From the NCBI RefSeq assembly GCF_964656455.1, contig NC_135716.1, positions 106,300,389 through 106,364,388 of the forward strand: a DNA stretch of 64,000 bases, read 5' to 3'. Below, piece by piece: positions 35,518 through 46,164 of this stretch (positions are counted from its first letter, which is position 1; each line of letters begins with the position of its first letter). The notes under the pieces were generated by a model. The model was not told where the DNA came from, did not search any database, and saw only the letters and a list, made by a program, of their open reading frames with translations. Origin of the DNA: Halichoerus grypus (Eukaryota; Chordata; Mammalia; Carnivora; Phocidae). The position numbers and the translations under genes were made by a program.

Positions 35518-35612
35518 CAGTTTCTCCAAGTGTGGTCAGGTGATTGAATCTGCATTTTTCACGAATTTCCCAGGTGATATTTATGCAGCATATAATTTGA
35601 GAATGACTGCTA
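35518..35612. mobile_element. MER5-type hAT MITE fragment
   Basis: CAGTTTCTCCAAGTGTGGTC, CCCAGGTGATATTTATGCAG and TTTGAGAATGACTG match MER5A termini, with an internal deletion after 'gtggtc'. Orientation is opposite to the copy at 27878. Confidence 0.65.
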
Positions 35613-35754
35613 ATGTTTGAAATTGCTAAGCTAGTGTTATAAAAGAAAAAAATAAAAGCCCAACTACTGTATCCGCCAGAGACCATATGCTTTGATTTTG
35701 AAGTGTTATGGCCAAGAGGTCAGGTATGATAGGGAGGCAGGCAGCACAGTATTT

Positions 35755-36215
35755 CATCAAGAATATGGATTTTAGATGAAGTAGACTTGTGTTGAACTTC
35801 TGTCCACTTCTTTCTAGCCTGTGTGCTCAAAAACAATTTTATTTCTTATTTATTTATTTGTTTGTTTATGAGAGAGACAGCACACACATGTGTGCAGAGG
35901 GAGAGAGGGTAGGGGGTGGAGGGGCAGAGGGAGAGAGACAATCTTAAGCAGGCTCCAAGCCCCACACAGAGCCTGACTCAGGGCTTGATCTGATGACCCT
36001 GAGATCAGGACCTGAGTAGAAATCAAGAGTCTGATGTTTAACTGGCTGAGCCACCCAGGCACCCCCTTTTTAAAAACTTTTTTTAACTTTTATATACATT
36101 TTTAAAAATTTTTTATCTTTTTAACAATTTTATTTCTTTGATCTTCAGTTTTCTTCTATGTAAAATAGTAGTAGTCATACCCTTATAAATTTACTTGAAG
36201 GGATTAAATGGCCCT
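35755..36215 (+). repeat. MIR SINE, split by an insertion
   Basis: Left part: ATGGATTTTAGATGAAGTAG, TTCTTTCTAGCCTGTGTGCT. Right part: TTGATCTTCAGTTTTCTTCT, ATGTAAAATAGTAGTAGTCA, GAAGGGATTAAATGG. Removing 35848-36122 (one TSD copy kept) joins them into a continuous MIR ('ctagctgtgtgacc ... cctcagtttcctcatctgtaaaatg'). This internal control fixes the extent of the insertion. Confidence 0.8.
35848..36122 (-). mobile_element. CAN-SINE with 56-bp 5' extension
   Basis: The SINE body runs to about 36066 on the plus strand: (TTTA)n tail, GAGAGAGACAG, CAATCTTAAGCAGGCTCCAA, TGACCCTGAGATCAGGACCT, GGCTGAGCCACCCAGGCACC. Then 56 bp of A/T-rich sequence (36067-36122) follow before the second TSD copy. The 16-bp TSD AACAATTTTATTTCTT is exact at 35832-35847 and 36123-36138. 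In SINE sense the extra DNA precedes the tRNA-like head. It could be a chimeric or template-switched retrotransposition product, or a later T-rich expansion. Confidence 0.85.
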
Positions 36216-36738
36216 AGAAGTACAAGTGAGTGTCCTTCTTCTCTCCATCTCTTTACTGAGCCTATAATCATTTTCCTACTGAGTCTCCATTCCAGAAGTA
36301 CAATCTCAAATGCCTTTAAGTTCAGGCCCGTGGGTAATATAAATGAACTAAACAGTCAGGGCAAGGCAACAGAAAATTACAGAAATTGTGGTGAGCTGGA
36401 GAATGTATACCTTACCTAAAGACATTTTAATAAAAAATAAAATAAGTCACTGTGGGCCAAACAAAACCATCTTCTGGTCAAATCAGACATAGACAATTTG
36501 TATCCCCTACCTTAAACTAATAAATTCAGATTCCTTTTTATAAACCAATGACTTTGATGGTAATGACTGTTCTCAGTCATTTTGATACACATCCTCAACT
36601 CCCTGAACTAAGTAACTAAACTTTATTCAATAACCATAGATTTTATTCCCCTTCTCCTTGTATCCTATTTAAGTATACTATAGAATAGGGCTCAGTTAGC
36701 ATGAGAACACTACTTCCTTTCTATACAGTTCTTTCCCC

Positions 36739-37488
36739 AGGCTTTATTGAAGTATAATTGACAAAACAAAATGTGTATATCTTTCAGATTTACAATGTAA
36801 TGACCTATGTATACACTGTTAAATGATTACCATAATCAAGCTAATTAACAAATCCATCACCTTATATGGTAACCTTTTGTGTGTGTGTGTTGAGAACACT
36901 TAAGATCTATACTTTTAGCTACCTTTTTGTTTACAATTATTAACCATAGCCACCATGCTTTACATCAGATCTCCAGAACTTAGTCATCTTACAATTGAAA
37001 CTCTGAACTCTCTGACTAACATCTCACTATTTTCCCCACCCCCCAGCCCCTGGTAATCATCATTCTACTCTCTGCCTCTATAGTTTGACTTTTTTAGATT
37101 CCACATGTAAGTGACATCATGCAGTATTTGCTTTCTGTGTCTCGCTTATTTCTTTAGCATAATGTCCTCCAGTTTCATCCATGTTGTTACAAAAGACAGG
37201 AATTCCTTCTTTTTAATGACTGAATACTATTCCATTGTGTGTATATGTATGTATATATAGAATAAAGAAGATAGGAACTATACATATATATATATATATA
37301 TGCATATATATATATATATATGTATGTATGTATGTATATCTTTATTCATTCATCCACTGAAGGACACAGGTTGTTTCCATGTCTTGGCTATTGTGAGTAA
37401 TGCTGCAGTGAACATGGGGTAGAGTTATTATTTTCGAGATACTGATTTTATTTCCTTTAGATATATATCTAAAGTGGGAGTGCTGGTT
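36739..37488 (-). repeat. L1MA-like 3' end, antisense
   Basis: CAGGCTTTATTGAAGTATAA, TGACAAAACAAAATGTGTAT, GATTCCACATGTAAGTGACA, TAGCATAATGTCCTCCAGTT, CATGTCTTGGCTATTGTGAG and TGCAGTGAACATGGGG. It is interrupted at 37225-37340 by an AT-rich expansion containing a palindrome. Confidence 0.92.
37280..37325. repeat. 46-bp perfect (TA)n palindrome
   Basis: Both arms are exact reverse complements around a central ATGCAT: ATACATATATATATATATAT on the left mirrors ATATATATATATATATGTAT on the right. A 9-bp outer inverted pair, GAATAAAGA (37260-37268) and TCTTTATTC (37339-37347), encloses it. Such sequences extrude cruciforms and are unstable when cloned. Confidence 0.9.
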
Positions 37489-37708
37489 TTAAGACCTCTT
37501 AGTTCTGCTTAAACTTCCCACTTGCCTGGGGTCAGAGAACAGAGAATAGAGGAGACATGATAAAGGATTAGGGCATGTCAGATCATCCCTCTGTCCTAGT
37601 CTAGGGAAATATATTTAATTGTTTACCAGATGCAAAGGTCTAATGGGAGAAATCTCTTCTCCACAGTGAAGTAGAAAGAAAATGATTGTTGATTATATCA
37701 AATAACCC

Positions 37709-37870
37709 TGGATTTTATACCCAGCTTCACAACCTACATTCAACTACTTACTTTCTCTGAGCTTAAATCTTCACACTTGCAAAACAGACACAATAAGTCC
37801 TATGGTACTGTTTTAAGGATTAACTTAAATAATGTGTATAAAGCTCTTTGTACCATAAAAATTCTCATCC
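37709..37870 (+). repeat. MIR SINE
   Basis: GGATTTTATACCCAGCTTCA, CAACTACTTACTTTCTCTGA, GCTTAAATCTTCACACTTGC, AAGGATTAACTTAAATAATG, GTATAAAGCTCTTTGTACC match MIR in order. Confidence 0.75.
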
Positions 37871-38002
37871 TTTCCTTTTGAAGTTTTTCTTGGTATTTTA
37901 GCTGATGTATTTACACTTTTGGTTCAATCTTAACTAGGCCAGTTCTAACCAAGTTAGCAAATCCATCATCAATTTCTTTTCTTAAATAAAAAGCTAGGCT
38001 GA

Positions 38003-38571
38003 TTATTTACAATAGCCAAGATGTGGAAGCAACCTAAGTGTCCATCGAGAGAAGAATGGATAAGGAAGATGTGGTATGTATATACAATTTAATACTACTC
38101 TGCCATAAAAAAGAATGAGATTTTGCCATTTGTGGCAACATGGATGGACTTAGAGGGTATTATGCTAGATGAAGTAAGTCAGACAAAGAAAGACAAACAC
38201 CATATGATTTCACTTATATGTGGAATCTAAAAAATGAAATAAACACATTTTTTTAAAAAAGCAGAAACAGACCCATAAATACAAAAAGCAAAATGATGGT
38301 TGCCAGAGGGAAGGGAGATGAGGGTATGGGCAAAATGGGTGAAAGACAGTGGGAGGTACAGGATTCCAGTTATGGAATGTATGCGTTACAGGGATAAAAG
38401 GCACAGCACGGGAAATATAGTCAACGGTATTATAATAGCGTTGTGTGGTGACAGATGGGAGCTGCACTTGGGTGAGCAGAGCATAACATATAGAGTTGTC
38501 AAATCACCATGTTGTACACCTGAAATTAGTATAACAGTGTGTGTCAGCTATAGTTCAACAACAACAAAAAA
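38003..38571 (+). mobile_element. L1 3' end, 5'-truncated
   Basis: The C-terminal end of ORF2 (TTATTTACAATAGCCAAGAT, GTGTCCATCGAGAGAAGAAT, TTGTGGCAACATGGATGGAC, TTTCACTTATATGTGGAATC) is followed by the 3' UTR (GATGGTTGCCAGAGGGAAGG, AAATATAGTCAACGGTATTA, TCAGCTATAGTTCAACAACA) and a short A-tail. It shares the UTR type with the element at 15827. I could not find a TSD. Confidence 0.92.
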
Positions 38572-40373
38572 TCCTGCGTGGACTGGTGGTATTCAGTACT
38601 AGATCTGAGCATCGATGTGTAATACTTTAATTGCAGTTTCTTGGCATAGAGTTAGGGACAAGAGAAAGCACCCTCTAGGAATTCTGAGTCAGTCATGAAA
38701 TAGACAGGCTGGAGCTGAGTAACTAAATCTAAATTAAAGCACAGCAAAGGAGCAAAATCAAAGGACAAAGCCAAGTTCTGATAGCACAGAGTGGTTGTAT
38801 GGAAAGTTAAGGCAGAGATAAATGCCAAAGCTAGAGAAATACTCTTGGATAAACAAGGGCAACTTTTTACAGGAATCTTGAGGTGAAGGAAACTAGCCTG
38901 GAAGTAGGGTCAAAGACAGCTGACTTGTAGCCTGATTGGTACATAATTCAGGCCCAGTATCCTTCATGGCTTTACCCCAGTGACTGGCCAGCCAGCCTAC
39001 TTGGAAATCCACCTGTTGTCTCAGGCTCCACTCATGGGAAGATAAGTACTAGTTGGAATAGCTCAAGCTTCCTGATAATCCATTGTGTTTTTATCTGTAT
39101 TTGCTTCTGTTAGTTCCTGTTGACAACCCTGGTGAGTATCTGCCCCAGTGGATCTGTCTTTTAAGAAACCTTGACTTGATTCTCTTTCTTCTAACCACGG
39201 GCTACTGTCCCAGGCCCTTTGCGTTGCTTCCAGCCTTATCGCCTTCAGTCTATATACACATCTGTTAATTAAGATGCAAGTGTTAATTACTCCTTTTATA
39301 TATTTCTGTTCCTTACTTGGGTCAGCAAACACCTCCAAGTGGATAGACTGACCTAGCCTAAGCCATCTCCAGGATATTTGTATTTCTTAATAGTAATATC
39401 TTTCCCATCTCCCCAGCCTATCCCATAAATTACCTCCTTCTCCTCTCCCTTGAGTTCCTGAGAATACTCCTATTAAAGGGGATTCAGTGAAAATCATGGA
39501 GGCTTCCTTTTGCTTCTTACTCTTAATTTTCTAATTCTGGGCTACATCTGGAAGTTGAGGATCCAATCTGACTAAATTTTCAAATTGTATTTCCTGTATA
39601 TTATGAAACATATCAATAAGATGAAGCATGGCTTAAACAAATATAATTTTCCTCCAAACCTATGCTGATTATACTACTCTGGCCCTTCCTCTCTGCATAC
39701 AACAAACAAATCCAATTTTTGAGGAACAGGAATGAATATATACAGTAGCTAATGAATATTACTTATTATTGGGGTAATATAGAAAACTACACAGTGTTGC
39801 ATACTACAATAATACATACAAATCATAGCTCATTGGGCACCATGGAGGAGGGAAGATCTAGAGTTAGCACTTACTTTATAAGAATTTTGTAAGAACTCAA
39901 GTTTCTAAACTTGGTAATTTAGGGAGAAATAAATTTGGATAATAAAAGATTGACAAGATTTATGACAGAGTTCACTACAGTACTTTAAAACAGTAAACCA
40001 TCCAATGAATGTAAAATATGGATTTGATTTCCAAATGTCAGTATGTATCTTTTTCAGCAATACAACAACTGCATGAAGAACACCTAAAACATTATATAAA
40101 CCATGAACAGATCTCCTTGAATATCAGATACACAATGAAAATTCAAACTTATCATTAAATGACATCAATTTCTTAGTCATAATGCATTTACTTTCAGAAC
40201 AGAGAAAATTACTTGATTTTTTTCTTTCCACTTTTCTTTTAGTTCTTTATAATAGGTGAAAACACACACACACATAATTTTGTTTTATTTGCAGACTTAT
40301 AGCTAAGTTTTTGCTAGAAGATGATTTCTTAGAGTAGAAAAAATGAAAGCAGAAACATCTAGAGACATATCTT
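38572..40373. other. Unassigned sequence
   Basis: No gene or family recognised. 38860-39480 is slightly richer in GC than its surroundings and holds two short overlapping open frames on opposite strands near 39063-39338 without motifs. A short (CA)n lies at 40262-40274. Confidence 0.4.
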
Positions 40374-40390
40374 AAAGAAACAGAACTTAT

Positions 40391-40580
40391 GCACCTGGGT
40401 GGTGCAGTTAGTTAAGCATCCAACTCTTGGTTTCAGCTCAGGTGCTGATCTCAGGGTCCTGAGATAGAGCCCCGCATAGAGCCCCACGCTCAGCATGGAG
40501 TCTGTATGAGATTCTCTCTCCCTCTCTCTGCCCCTCCCACCTGTATTTTCTCTCTCTCTCTAATAAATAATCTTAAAAAA
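40391..40580 (+). mobile_element. CAN-SINE, older class
   Basis: GCACCTGGGTGGTGCAGTTA, GTTAAGCATCCAACTCTTGG, TTTCAGCTCAGGTGCTGATC, GGTCCTGAGATAGAGCCCCG, CTCAGCATGGAGTCTG, CT-rich tail, AATAAATAATCTT and A-run. The 'caactcttggtttcagctcag' body marks an older subfamily. TSD AAAGAAACAGAACTTAT (40374-40390) and AAAGAAATAGAAATTAT (40581-40597), two mismatches. An 18-bp segment, GAGCCCCGCATAGAGCCC, shows a local duplication. Confidence 0.95.
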
Positions 40581-41106
40581 AAAGAAATAGAAATTATGAC
40601 AGAGTAAATTTTAACTTTTTACATAGATGTGTGTATATAATGTAAATATTTAAATTCTGATTATAATATAATTAAATCACTTTGCTATGCTTTTTGTTAT
40701 TTATAGAAACAAAAAATCTGAAAAAACAAATTTTACCCTCTCCCACCCACACAAAAACAATATATAGTTCAGAACTGCATCTTAATACATTTATTCAAAG
40801 GAGAAATTTTCATAATTTAAAGGCGAACACTGGTGGTAATTTTAAAATGATCAAAATGTTAAATCAAGGTTGTGATTGATATATATCTGCCTTCAGTAAA
40901 TAAATCATAAACATTTTGTCTTCTCATTGCTGTATTCTTAGTTTGCTATATAAGTATAGGAGAAGTCTTTAGACAAGAATTATAAGAGGCTTTATTTTAA
41001 GATTGATGCTGAAATGTGGATTTATGCTTTGCAACAATATGCTTTGTGGAAATTAATTAGAATCAACACATTTTTCCAACCTGTGATGCAAGTTTGTGTC
41101 ACTTTC

Positions 41107-41130
41107 ATGAAAAGTTTTTTTTTTTTTTGC
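41107..41130. repeat. T-rich run
   Basis: An uninterrupted run of 14 T plus flanking T-rich bases. The surrounding 40.6-41.9 kb is otherwise unassigned AT-rich sequence with no recognised family. Confidence 0.6.
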
Positions 41131-41984
41131 TTTTAAATGTTGATTCAAGACGGTGTTACTATTCATATAAAAACAAAACCTAAATCAGTGACTACAATTA
41201 TAGTAGGTGTATTTTTGTATTACTTATGTTTGTTTGAAGGGGCTTCATTATATATAAGGTTTGTGTACTAATTACTACATGTTTTCTATAGGCTTTGTTA
41301 GTTTTAGAAATGTTTGCTTTAATTAAATAGCCCTGTTTCACTCACCCTGTTTCAAAACCCTGTACCTGAAGACCTAAAGTAATCTTATTATCAGTAGTAA
41401 ATAATCTTCACAGTCTGTTTTTAAAAAAGATGACACCAAATGAGACATGTTAGGTAATTTTGGAGTCCCTCAGTCTTTTAGCTGTTCAAGGACCTGTAGT
41501 CAGATGAACATGGGCATTCTTTATATATTTTGTGTCTCAGGACAACACCTTTCTCCTAAGCAAGCAGAGCTCCTAGCAAATTGCAGAGCTTGGGCTTGGA
41601 TTTAGATCTTTCACAGTGAAGTTCATTCTCTTTCTCTTCTACTCTGTGTTGAATATCTAGCATTGACTCCTCCATTGCCCCACTCAGGGGTTTTGCCATG
41701 AGTCATAAATAAGGACTTCTTTGTGCCATATATTACTTGTACCAATCAAGATACTGAGTAAACCCATTTTGACAGGGCAAGAATGGCAGAGAGCATACCT
41801 AATGCTAAACTCACTCATAAATATGTCTCAGTTTCTATATTGATAAATATTGAACCAAATAAATTTCAAAACCATATTGTTCTGAAAATACTACAAGAAT
41901 TTTCTATGTAAATAGAAAATTCCTGTGTGCTAGAGATACTAAAATGATTTCTTACAGAAGTCTTTTTAAAAAATCACTCTACAG

Positions 41985-42180
41985 GGGCACCTCGGTGGCT
42001 CAGTCCTTAAGCGTCTGCCTTCGGCTCAGGTCATGATCCCAGGGTCCTGGGATCGATCCCCGCATGGGGATCCCTGCTCCGCGGGAAGCCTGCTTCTCCC
42101 TCTCCTACTCCTTCTGCTTGTGTTCCCTCTCTCACTGTGTCTCTCTCTCTGTCAAATAAATAAATAAAATCTTTAAAAAA
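41985..42180 (+). mobile_element. CAN-SINE, young class
   Basis: GGGCACCTCGGTGGCTCAGT, CCTTAAGCGTCTGCCTTCGG, ATCCCAGGGTCCTGGGATCG, CTTGTGTTCCCTCTCTCACT, CAAATAAATAAATAAAATCT. It has the one-base-shorter head (CAGTCCTTAAGC). The likely TSD is ACTCTACAG at 41976-41984 and 42185-42193 (longer if the A-rich bases are counted). It inserted immediately 5' of an old L1 block. Confidence 0.96.
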
Positions 42181-42509
42181 AAGAACTCTACAGTAGAAAG
42201 AATATATACGAATGGCCAATAAAAACATAAAAACATATTCAACATCATTACTTGTCAGAAAAATGTATTTTAAAACCATAATGAGATACATTTCACACTT
42301 GCTGGAATTGTAGAACTGACACTGGAAATATTGGTGAGATTATGGATGAACATGAACTCTGATACATCCAACTACTATGGAAAACTATTTGGCAGTTTCT
42401 TTGAAAGTTAAACACACAACTACACTCTAAGGCAGAAATTCCACTTCTTGGTTTTTATCTGAGAGAAATAAAAACATATGTTCACAAGAAGATTTGTACA
42501 ATGTTTTAA

Positions 42510-42871
42510 AAAGTTCTCATCGCAAGAAAAAAATTGTGTGGTGATGGATGTTAACGAAACTTATGTGGTGGGGCTCCTGGGTGGCTCAGTCACTAGGCAT
42601 CTGCCTTCCCCTCGGGTCGTGATCCCGGGGTCCTGGGATCGAGTCCCATATCGGACTCCCTGCTCGTGAGCCTTCTTCTCCCTCTCCTACTCCCCCTGCT
42701 TGTGTTCCCTCTCTCACTGTCCCTCTCTGTCAAATAAATAAATAAAATCTTAAAAAAAAAAAAAAAACTTATGTGGTGATCATTTCACAATAGAGACACA
42801 TATCAAATTATGTTGTACACCTGAAACTAATACAATATTATATGCCAATTTTGTCTTAACAAAAAATAAAT
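42510..42871 (+). mobile_element. L1 3' UTR inserted in an older L1
   Basis: AAAGTTCTCATCGCAAGAAA, GTGTGGTGATGGATGTTAAC, then after a SINE GTGATCATTTCACAATAGAG, TTATGTTGTACACCTGAAAC, TTGTCTTAACAAAAAATAAA. This is a carnivore L1 3' terminus with a tail. TSD AATGTTTTAA at 42500-42509 and 42872-42881. It is itself interrupted by the SINE at 42571. Confidence 0.88.
42571..42764 (+). mobile_element. CAN-SINE, young class, third tier
   Basis: GGGCTCCTGGGTGGCTCAGT, CACTAGGCATCTGCCTTCCC, GTGATCCCGGGGTCCTGGGA, CTTGTGTTCCCTCTCTCACT, CAAATAAATAAATAAAATCT plus an A-tail. An exact 14-bp TSD, AAACTTATGTGGTG, lies at 42557-42570 and 42765-42778, within the L1 3' UTR around it. One-base-shorter head form. 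Confidence 0.97.
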
Positions 42872-43207
42872 AATGTTTTAACACATTTATTTATAATAAA
42901 CCAAACCAGGAAAGAAGTCGAGTGTCCATCAATGGAAGCTATGTTTATACAATGGAATTCTACACAATAAGAAAGAATGAAATACTGGTAACACTCCATG
43001 ACATGAATGAACATCACAAAATTGAAGAACTAAAGAAGCTAGACATGAAAGAGTACATGCTGTATGATTCTAATACATGAAGCTCAGAACAGACAAAACT
43101 AATATACAAGGATAGAAAACAGAATGGTGACTGCCAGTGGTAGGTGGGGGTGAAGCGACTGTTAAAGGGGCATGAGGAAACTTTCTGGGATGATGGAAAT
43201 GGCTATA

Positions 43208-43651
43208 CAATAATTCCCCCTTTATCCGTGGCTTTGCTTTGTGCAGTTTCAGTTACCCATGGTCTGGAAACAGATGATCCCTTCTGATGAATCATCAGAA
43301 GGTCAATAGTAGCCCTAATGGTATATCACAGTGCCTACATCAGTCACCTCACTTCATCTCATCATTTAGGCATTTTATCATGTCACACCATTACAATAAG
43401 AAGAGCACAATAAGATATTTTGAGAAGAGAGGGAGACCACATTCACATAACTTTTATTACAGTATAATGTTCTATTTTATTATTAGTTACTATTGCTAAT
43501 CTCTTACAGTGCCTAATTTATAAATTAAACTTTATCAGAAGTATATATGCATAGAAAAAAACAGTATGTATAGGGTTCGGTGCTATCTGGGGTTTCAGGC
43601 ATCCACTTGGGGTCTTGGAACATATCCCCTAGGGATAAGGGATAATTACTG
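43208..43651 (+). mobile_element. Tigger-type (pogo) DNA transposon, non-autonomous
   Basis: Left end CAATAATTCCCCCTTTATCC and right end CTAGGGATAAGGGATAATTA then CTG are inverted repeats (about 19 of 25 match when reversed). TA dinucleotides flank both ends (43206-43207 and 43652-43653), as expected of Tc1/mariner/pogo insertion. Internal blocks TTCATCTCATCATTTAGGCA, AATCTCTTACAGTGCCTAAT and TCAGGCATCCACTTGGGGTC are those of a Tigger family, probably the Tigger7/MER44 group. The transposase region is absent, so this is an internally deleted copy. It sits in the old L1, whose sequence resumes right after the TA. Confidence 0.85.
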
Positions 43652-43847
43652 TATCTTGGCTTGTGCATTGACTACATACATATATATACTTGTCAAAACT
43701 CATCAAATTGGTCACTTAAGATCTGTATGTTTGCTCTATATATATTGTACCTCAATTTTTACAAGGTAATTTTGTAGTAAATCCTTTGCAAAGAAAACAA
43801 TCTATAAGCAACTTCCTTTTCTTGGTATGTTAATAATTAATTTTAAA

Positions 43848-44026
43848 GATTTATTTACTTATTTGACATTTTAAATGTGGGGGAAGGGGCAGAGGGAGTG
43901 AATCCTCAAACAGACTTCCTGCTGACCGGAAGCCTGCCACAGGGCTTGATCCCAGGACGCTGAGATCATGATCTGAGCCAAAATCAAGAGTCGGACGCTT
44001 AACCAACTGAGACACTCAGAAGGCCC
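43848..44026 (-). mobile_element. CAN-SINE, older class
   Basis: Antisense: AAAGATTTATTTACTTATTT, GGGCAGAGGGAGTGAATCCT, CTTCCTGCTGACCGGAAGCC, GCTTGATCCCAGGACGCTGA, CTTAACCAACTGAGACACTC. Exact 16-bp TSD AATAATTAATTTTAAA at 43832-43847 and 44027-44042. The right terminus is eroded (ACTCAGAAGGCCC). Confidence 0.95.
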
Positions 44027-44189
44027 AATAATTAATTTTAAAATTTAATGTTTGCTTAAAGAAAGGGGTACCAACCAGACAAGTCTAATGGACATAGATT
44101 TGCAGTCTATCTCTATATCTAAAGTTCAGGTTCACAATAGATTTTAATCATTCATTTACATATGCATTCATACATTTATTCTGACAAAT

Positions 44190-45060
44190 GAGAAATAACC
44201 TGTGTGCGAGTGGAGACGGCCATTTTCCAGCAAATTGAAAATAACATGTGTTAAAGACTAGCACTGGCTATAAGCTATGATTTCTAACTACTGCTTCAAG
44301 ATATTAAACAGCTATTTGCCAACTCTTTCCAGGCATAAGTTTGAAAAGAACCCTAGGCCTTTGTGTTTATGTAAGTGCTGGACTGGGACAAATACATAGC
44401 TCCCAAACACTACGCAACATACACCTCAATCATCCAGAGGGGCAAAGCAAGCTTCCCTGTGTGGACCCCCAGCATAGCCCAGCAGGTGACTTAAGAGAGC
44501 CTCACCCACACTGTGGAGAGTGCTGTGCTAGTTTCCAGGAATATTCAATCTGTGGCCTCTGTGCGGAGCCTGCCAAAAGACTGCAATTGGTTGTGCCAAT
44601 TGTGTTGGTGTTTTATGGCTCTGTTCATCTTTAATGATCTGTAGCTTCTCTCACCATGAAAGCTTCTGAATCTTGGCTCCTTCCCAACTGCTCTATTGAT
44701 CTGAAATTTGGCCAGCAAGCAAAATCTTTTGTTTGTTTTTGGGATTATTTTTATTATCTGGCTCCAGACAGGGAGCACAGAATGGGGTGGAGACTTCACA
44801 GAAATGAGGACATCTACTCCTTTGGTAGCGCTCCTGAGGGCCTAAGACCAGTCCTCTGGTGCTATAAAAGAACACTGTTCAAAGCTGTAAAGAGAATTCA
44901 CATTTGCATTGTACTGATGGCAACAATAGCTTGTTAGGCCCCCATCTGTCAGAGCAGAAGGTATTCTGCAGTTCAGAGAGTCAGGGCTCTGGGGCACTTC
45001 TTTCCAGAGTGATCTAGTGGAAAACAACAGACACAAGTTTAGAGAGGACTAGTTTACACA
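44190..45060. other. Unique, GC-richer patch
   Basis: This stretch has no recognised repeat and is visibly less AT-rich than its surroundings. It holds several overlapping open frames of 60-97 codons on both strands (for example 44341-44634 plus, Cys-rich near its C-terminus: CGECC, CGLC), none with a family I recognise. A TATA-like CTATAAAAG is at 44862-44870. It could be a conserved non-coding element or a transcribed unit; the sequence alone does not decide. Confidence 0.4.
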
Positions 45061-45639
45061 TAGGTGGAGAAATAACTCCCTCTATGTTATGATTTTAGGG
45101 CTGGGAACCAACCCAGATCCTGATTTATTCAAACTCACTAGAGTTTTAAATTCTGCTACACCTGTGTTTCCCAAACGGGGTGATCCTAGGTACCCCTAGG
45201 AACTCTAAATGACAAAAGCAAGTCTTCAAAAAGTTTTGTGGTCAATTATTTTGGGGAAAATCTACATATAATATTCATTTCTTAAGGATTTGTAATTCAT
45301 ATTAACACATTTAAAAGCTGTGAAAAAATCCTCTGAGGGGGGAAAAAAAACCTTTCCAACTTTCTTGACCATGGGACCCCACTTAAAAGAGGTTTTACAA
45401 AATATAGCTAAGATGGAAATATAAGAATTTTCCATGGAAAACCTTTCAGAAGAAGTATTGAATGAAATGTACATTAAGGTATAAATGATTACTCTCAGGC
45501 CTTCCCTGGAGGTAGATTTTGAGGGGACAGAATGTCTGGGTATATATGTGTGTATTTATATGTGTGTGTATTTCTGTGTGTGCATTAGTGTTAGAGTTCG
45601 CGGTCTAAAAAATCCATTATCCTCTTCTATAGTTATAGA

Positions 45640-45880
45640 GTTATAGTTAGGAAGTAGCTGCGCAGCTAAGGACTACATTTGCTAGCTTCTCCTACAGCTG
45701 GATATGGCCATATGATTAATATTTGCAAGCGAATATGAGCAGAATTGAGGTATATAACTGCTGGCTGAGGCTTCTACCACAGAATACAGACGACACCAAG
45801 TCCTCCAGGGCCACAATATATTAGTTTGACTCCTAAATCAAACCTAGAGGACAGCCATTTTGATACATAAGAACAAAGAC
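45640..45880. repeat. Ancient mammalian repeat, copy A
   Basis: GCAGCTAAGGACTACATTTG, CTTCTCCTACAGCTGGATAT, GGCCATATGATTAATATTTG, GCGAATATGAGCAGAA resemble the old mammalian pattern 'agctgggtgtggccatgtgactaagttctggccaatgggatgtgagcagaa'. I do not name the family. A TG-rich stretch (45541-45592) precedes it. Confidence 0.5.
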
Positions 45881-46164
45881 CCTGCACTATTACATGAATG
45901 AGAAATGAACTATTAGATTGAGAAATATTTTAGGATCCATTTGTTGCAGTACTTTAGTCTAACCTCATTAATATTGTATTGGGAGAGGAGATGGTGAGCA
46001 ATAACATTTGGGAAGATATTTGGAAAAGACTGCAGAGAATCATTTAAGAGCATCAAACACCTGAGGGAGTTAAGCAGTACATATCTCCAGAGAAGAGAGC
46101 CAGGGTCTGATGGTTTTACATTTAATTTTGCCTTTCTCACTCTATATAAGTGACTTAGAGCACC

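Larger units (their letters stand above)
42195..43763 (+). mobile_element. Old L1 3' end carrying nested insertions
   Basis: Pieces in order: 42195-42509 (ACCATAATGAGATACATTTC, TATGGAAAACTATTTGGCAG), 42872-43207 (GTGTCCATCAATGGAAGCTA, ATGGAATTCTACACAATAAG, GGTGACTGCCAGTGGTAGGT) and 43654-43763 (TTGTCAAAACTCATCAAATT, TATTGTACCTCAATTTTTAC). They read as one L1M 3' region once two later insertions (42510-42871 and 43208-43651) are removed. No open frame survives. Confidence 0.88.
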
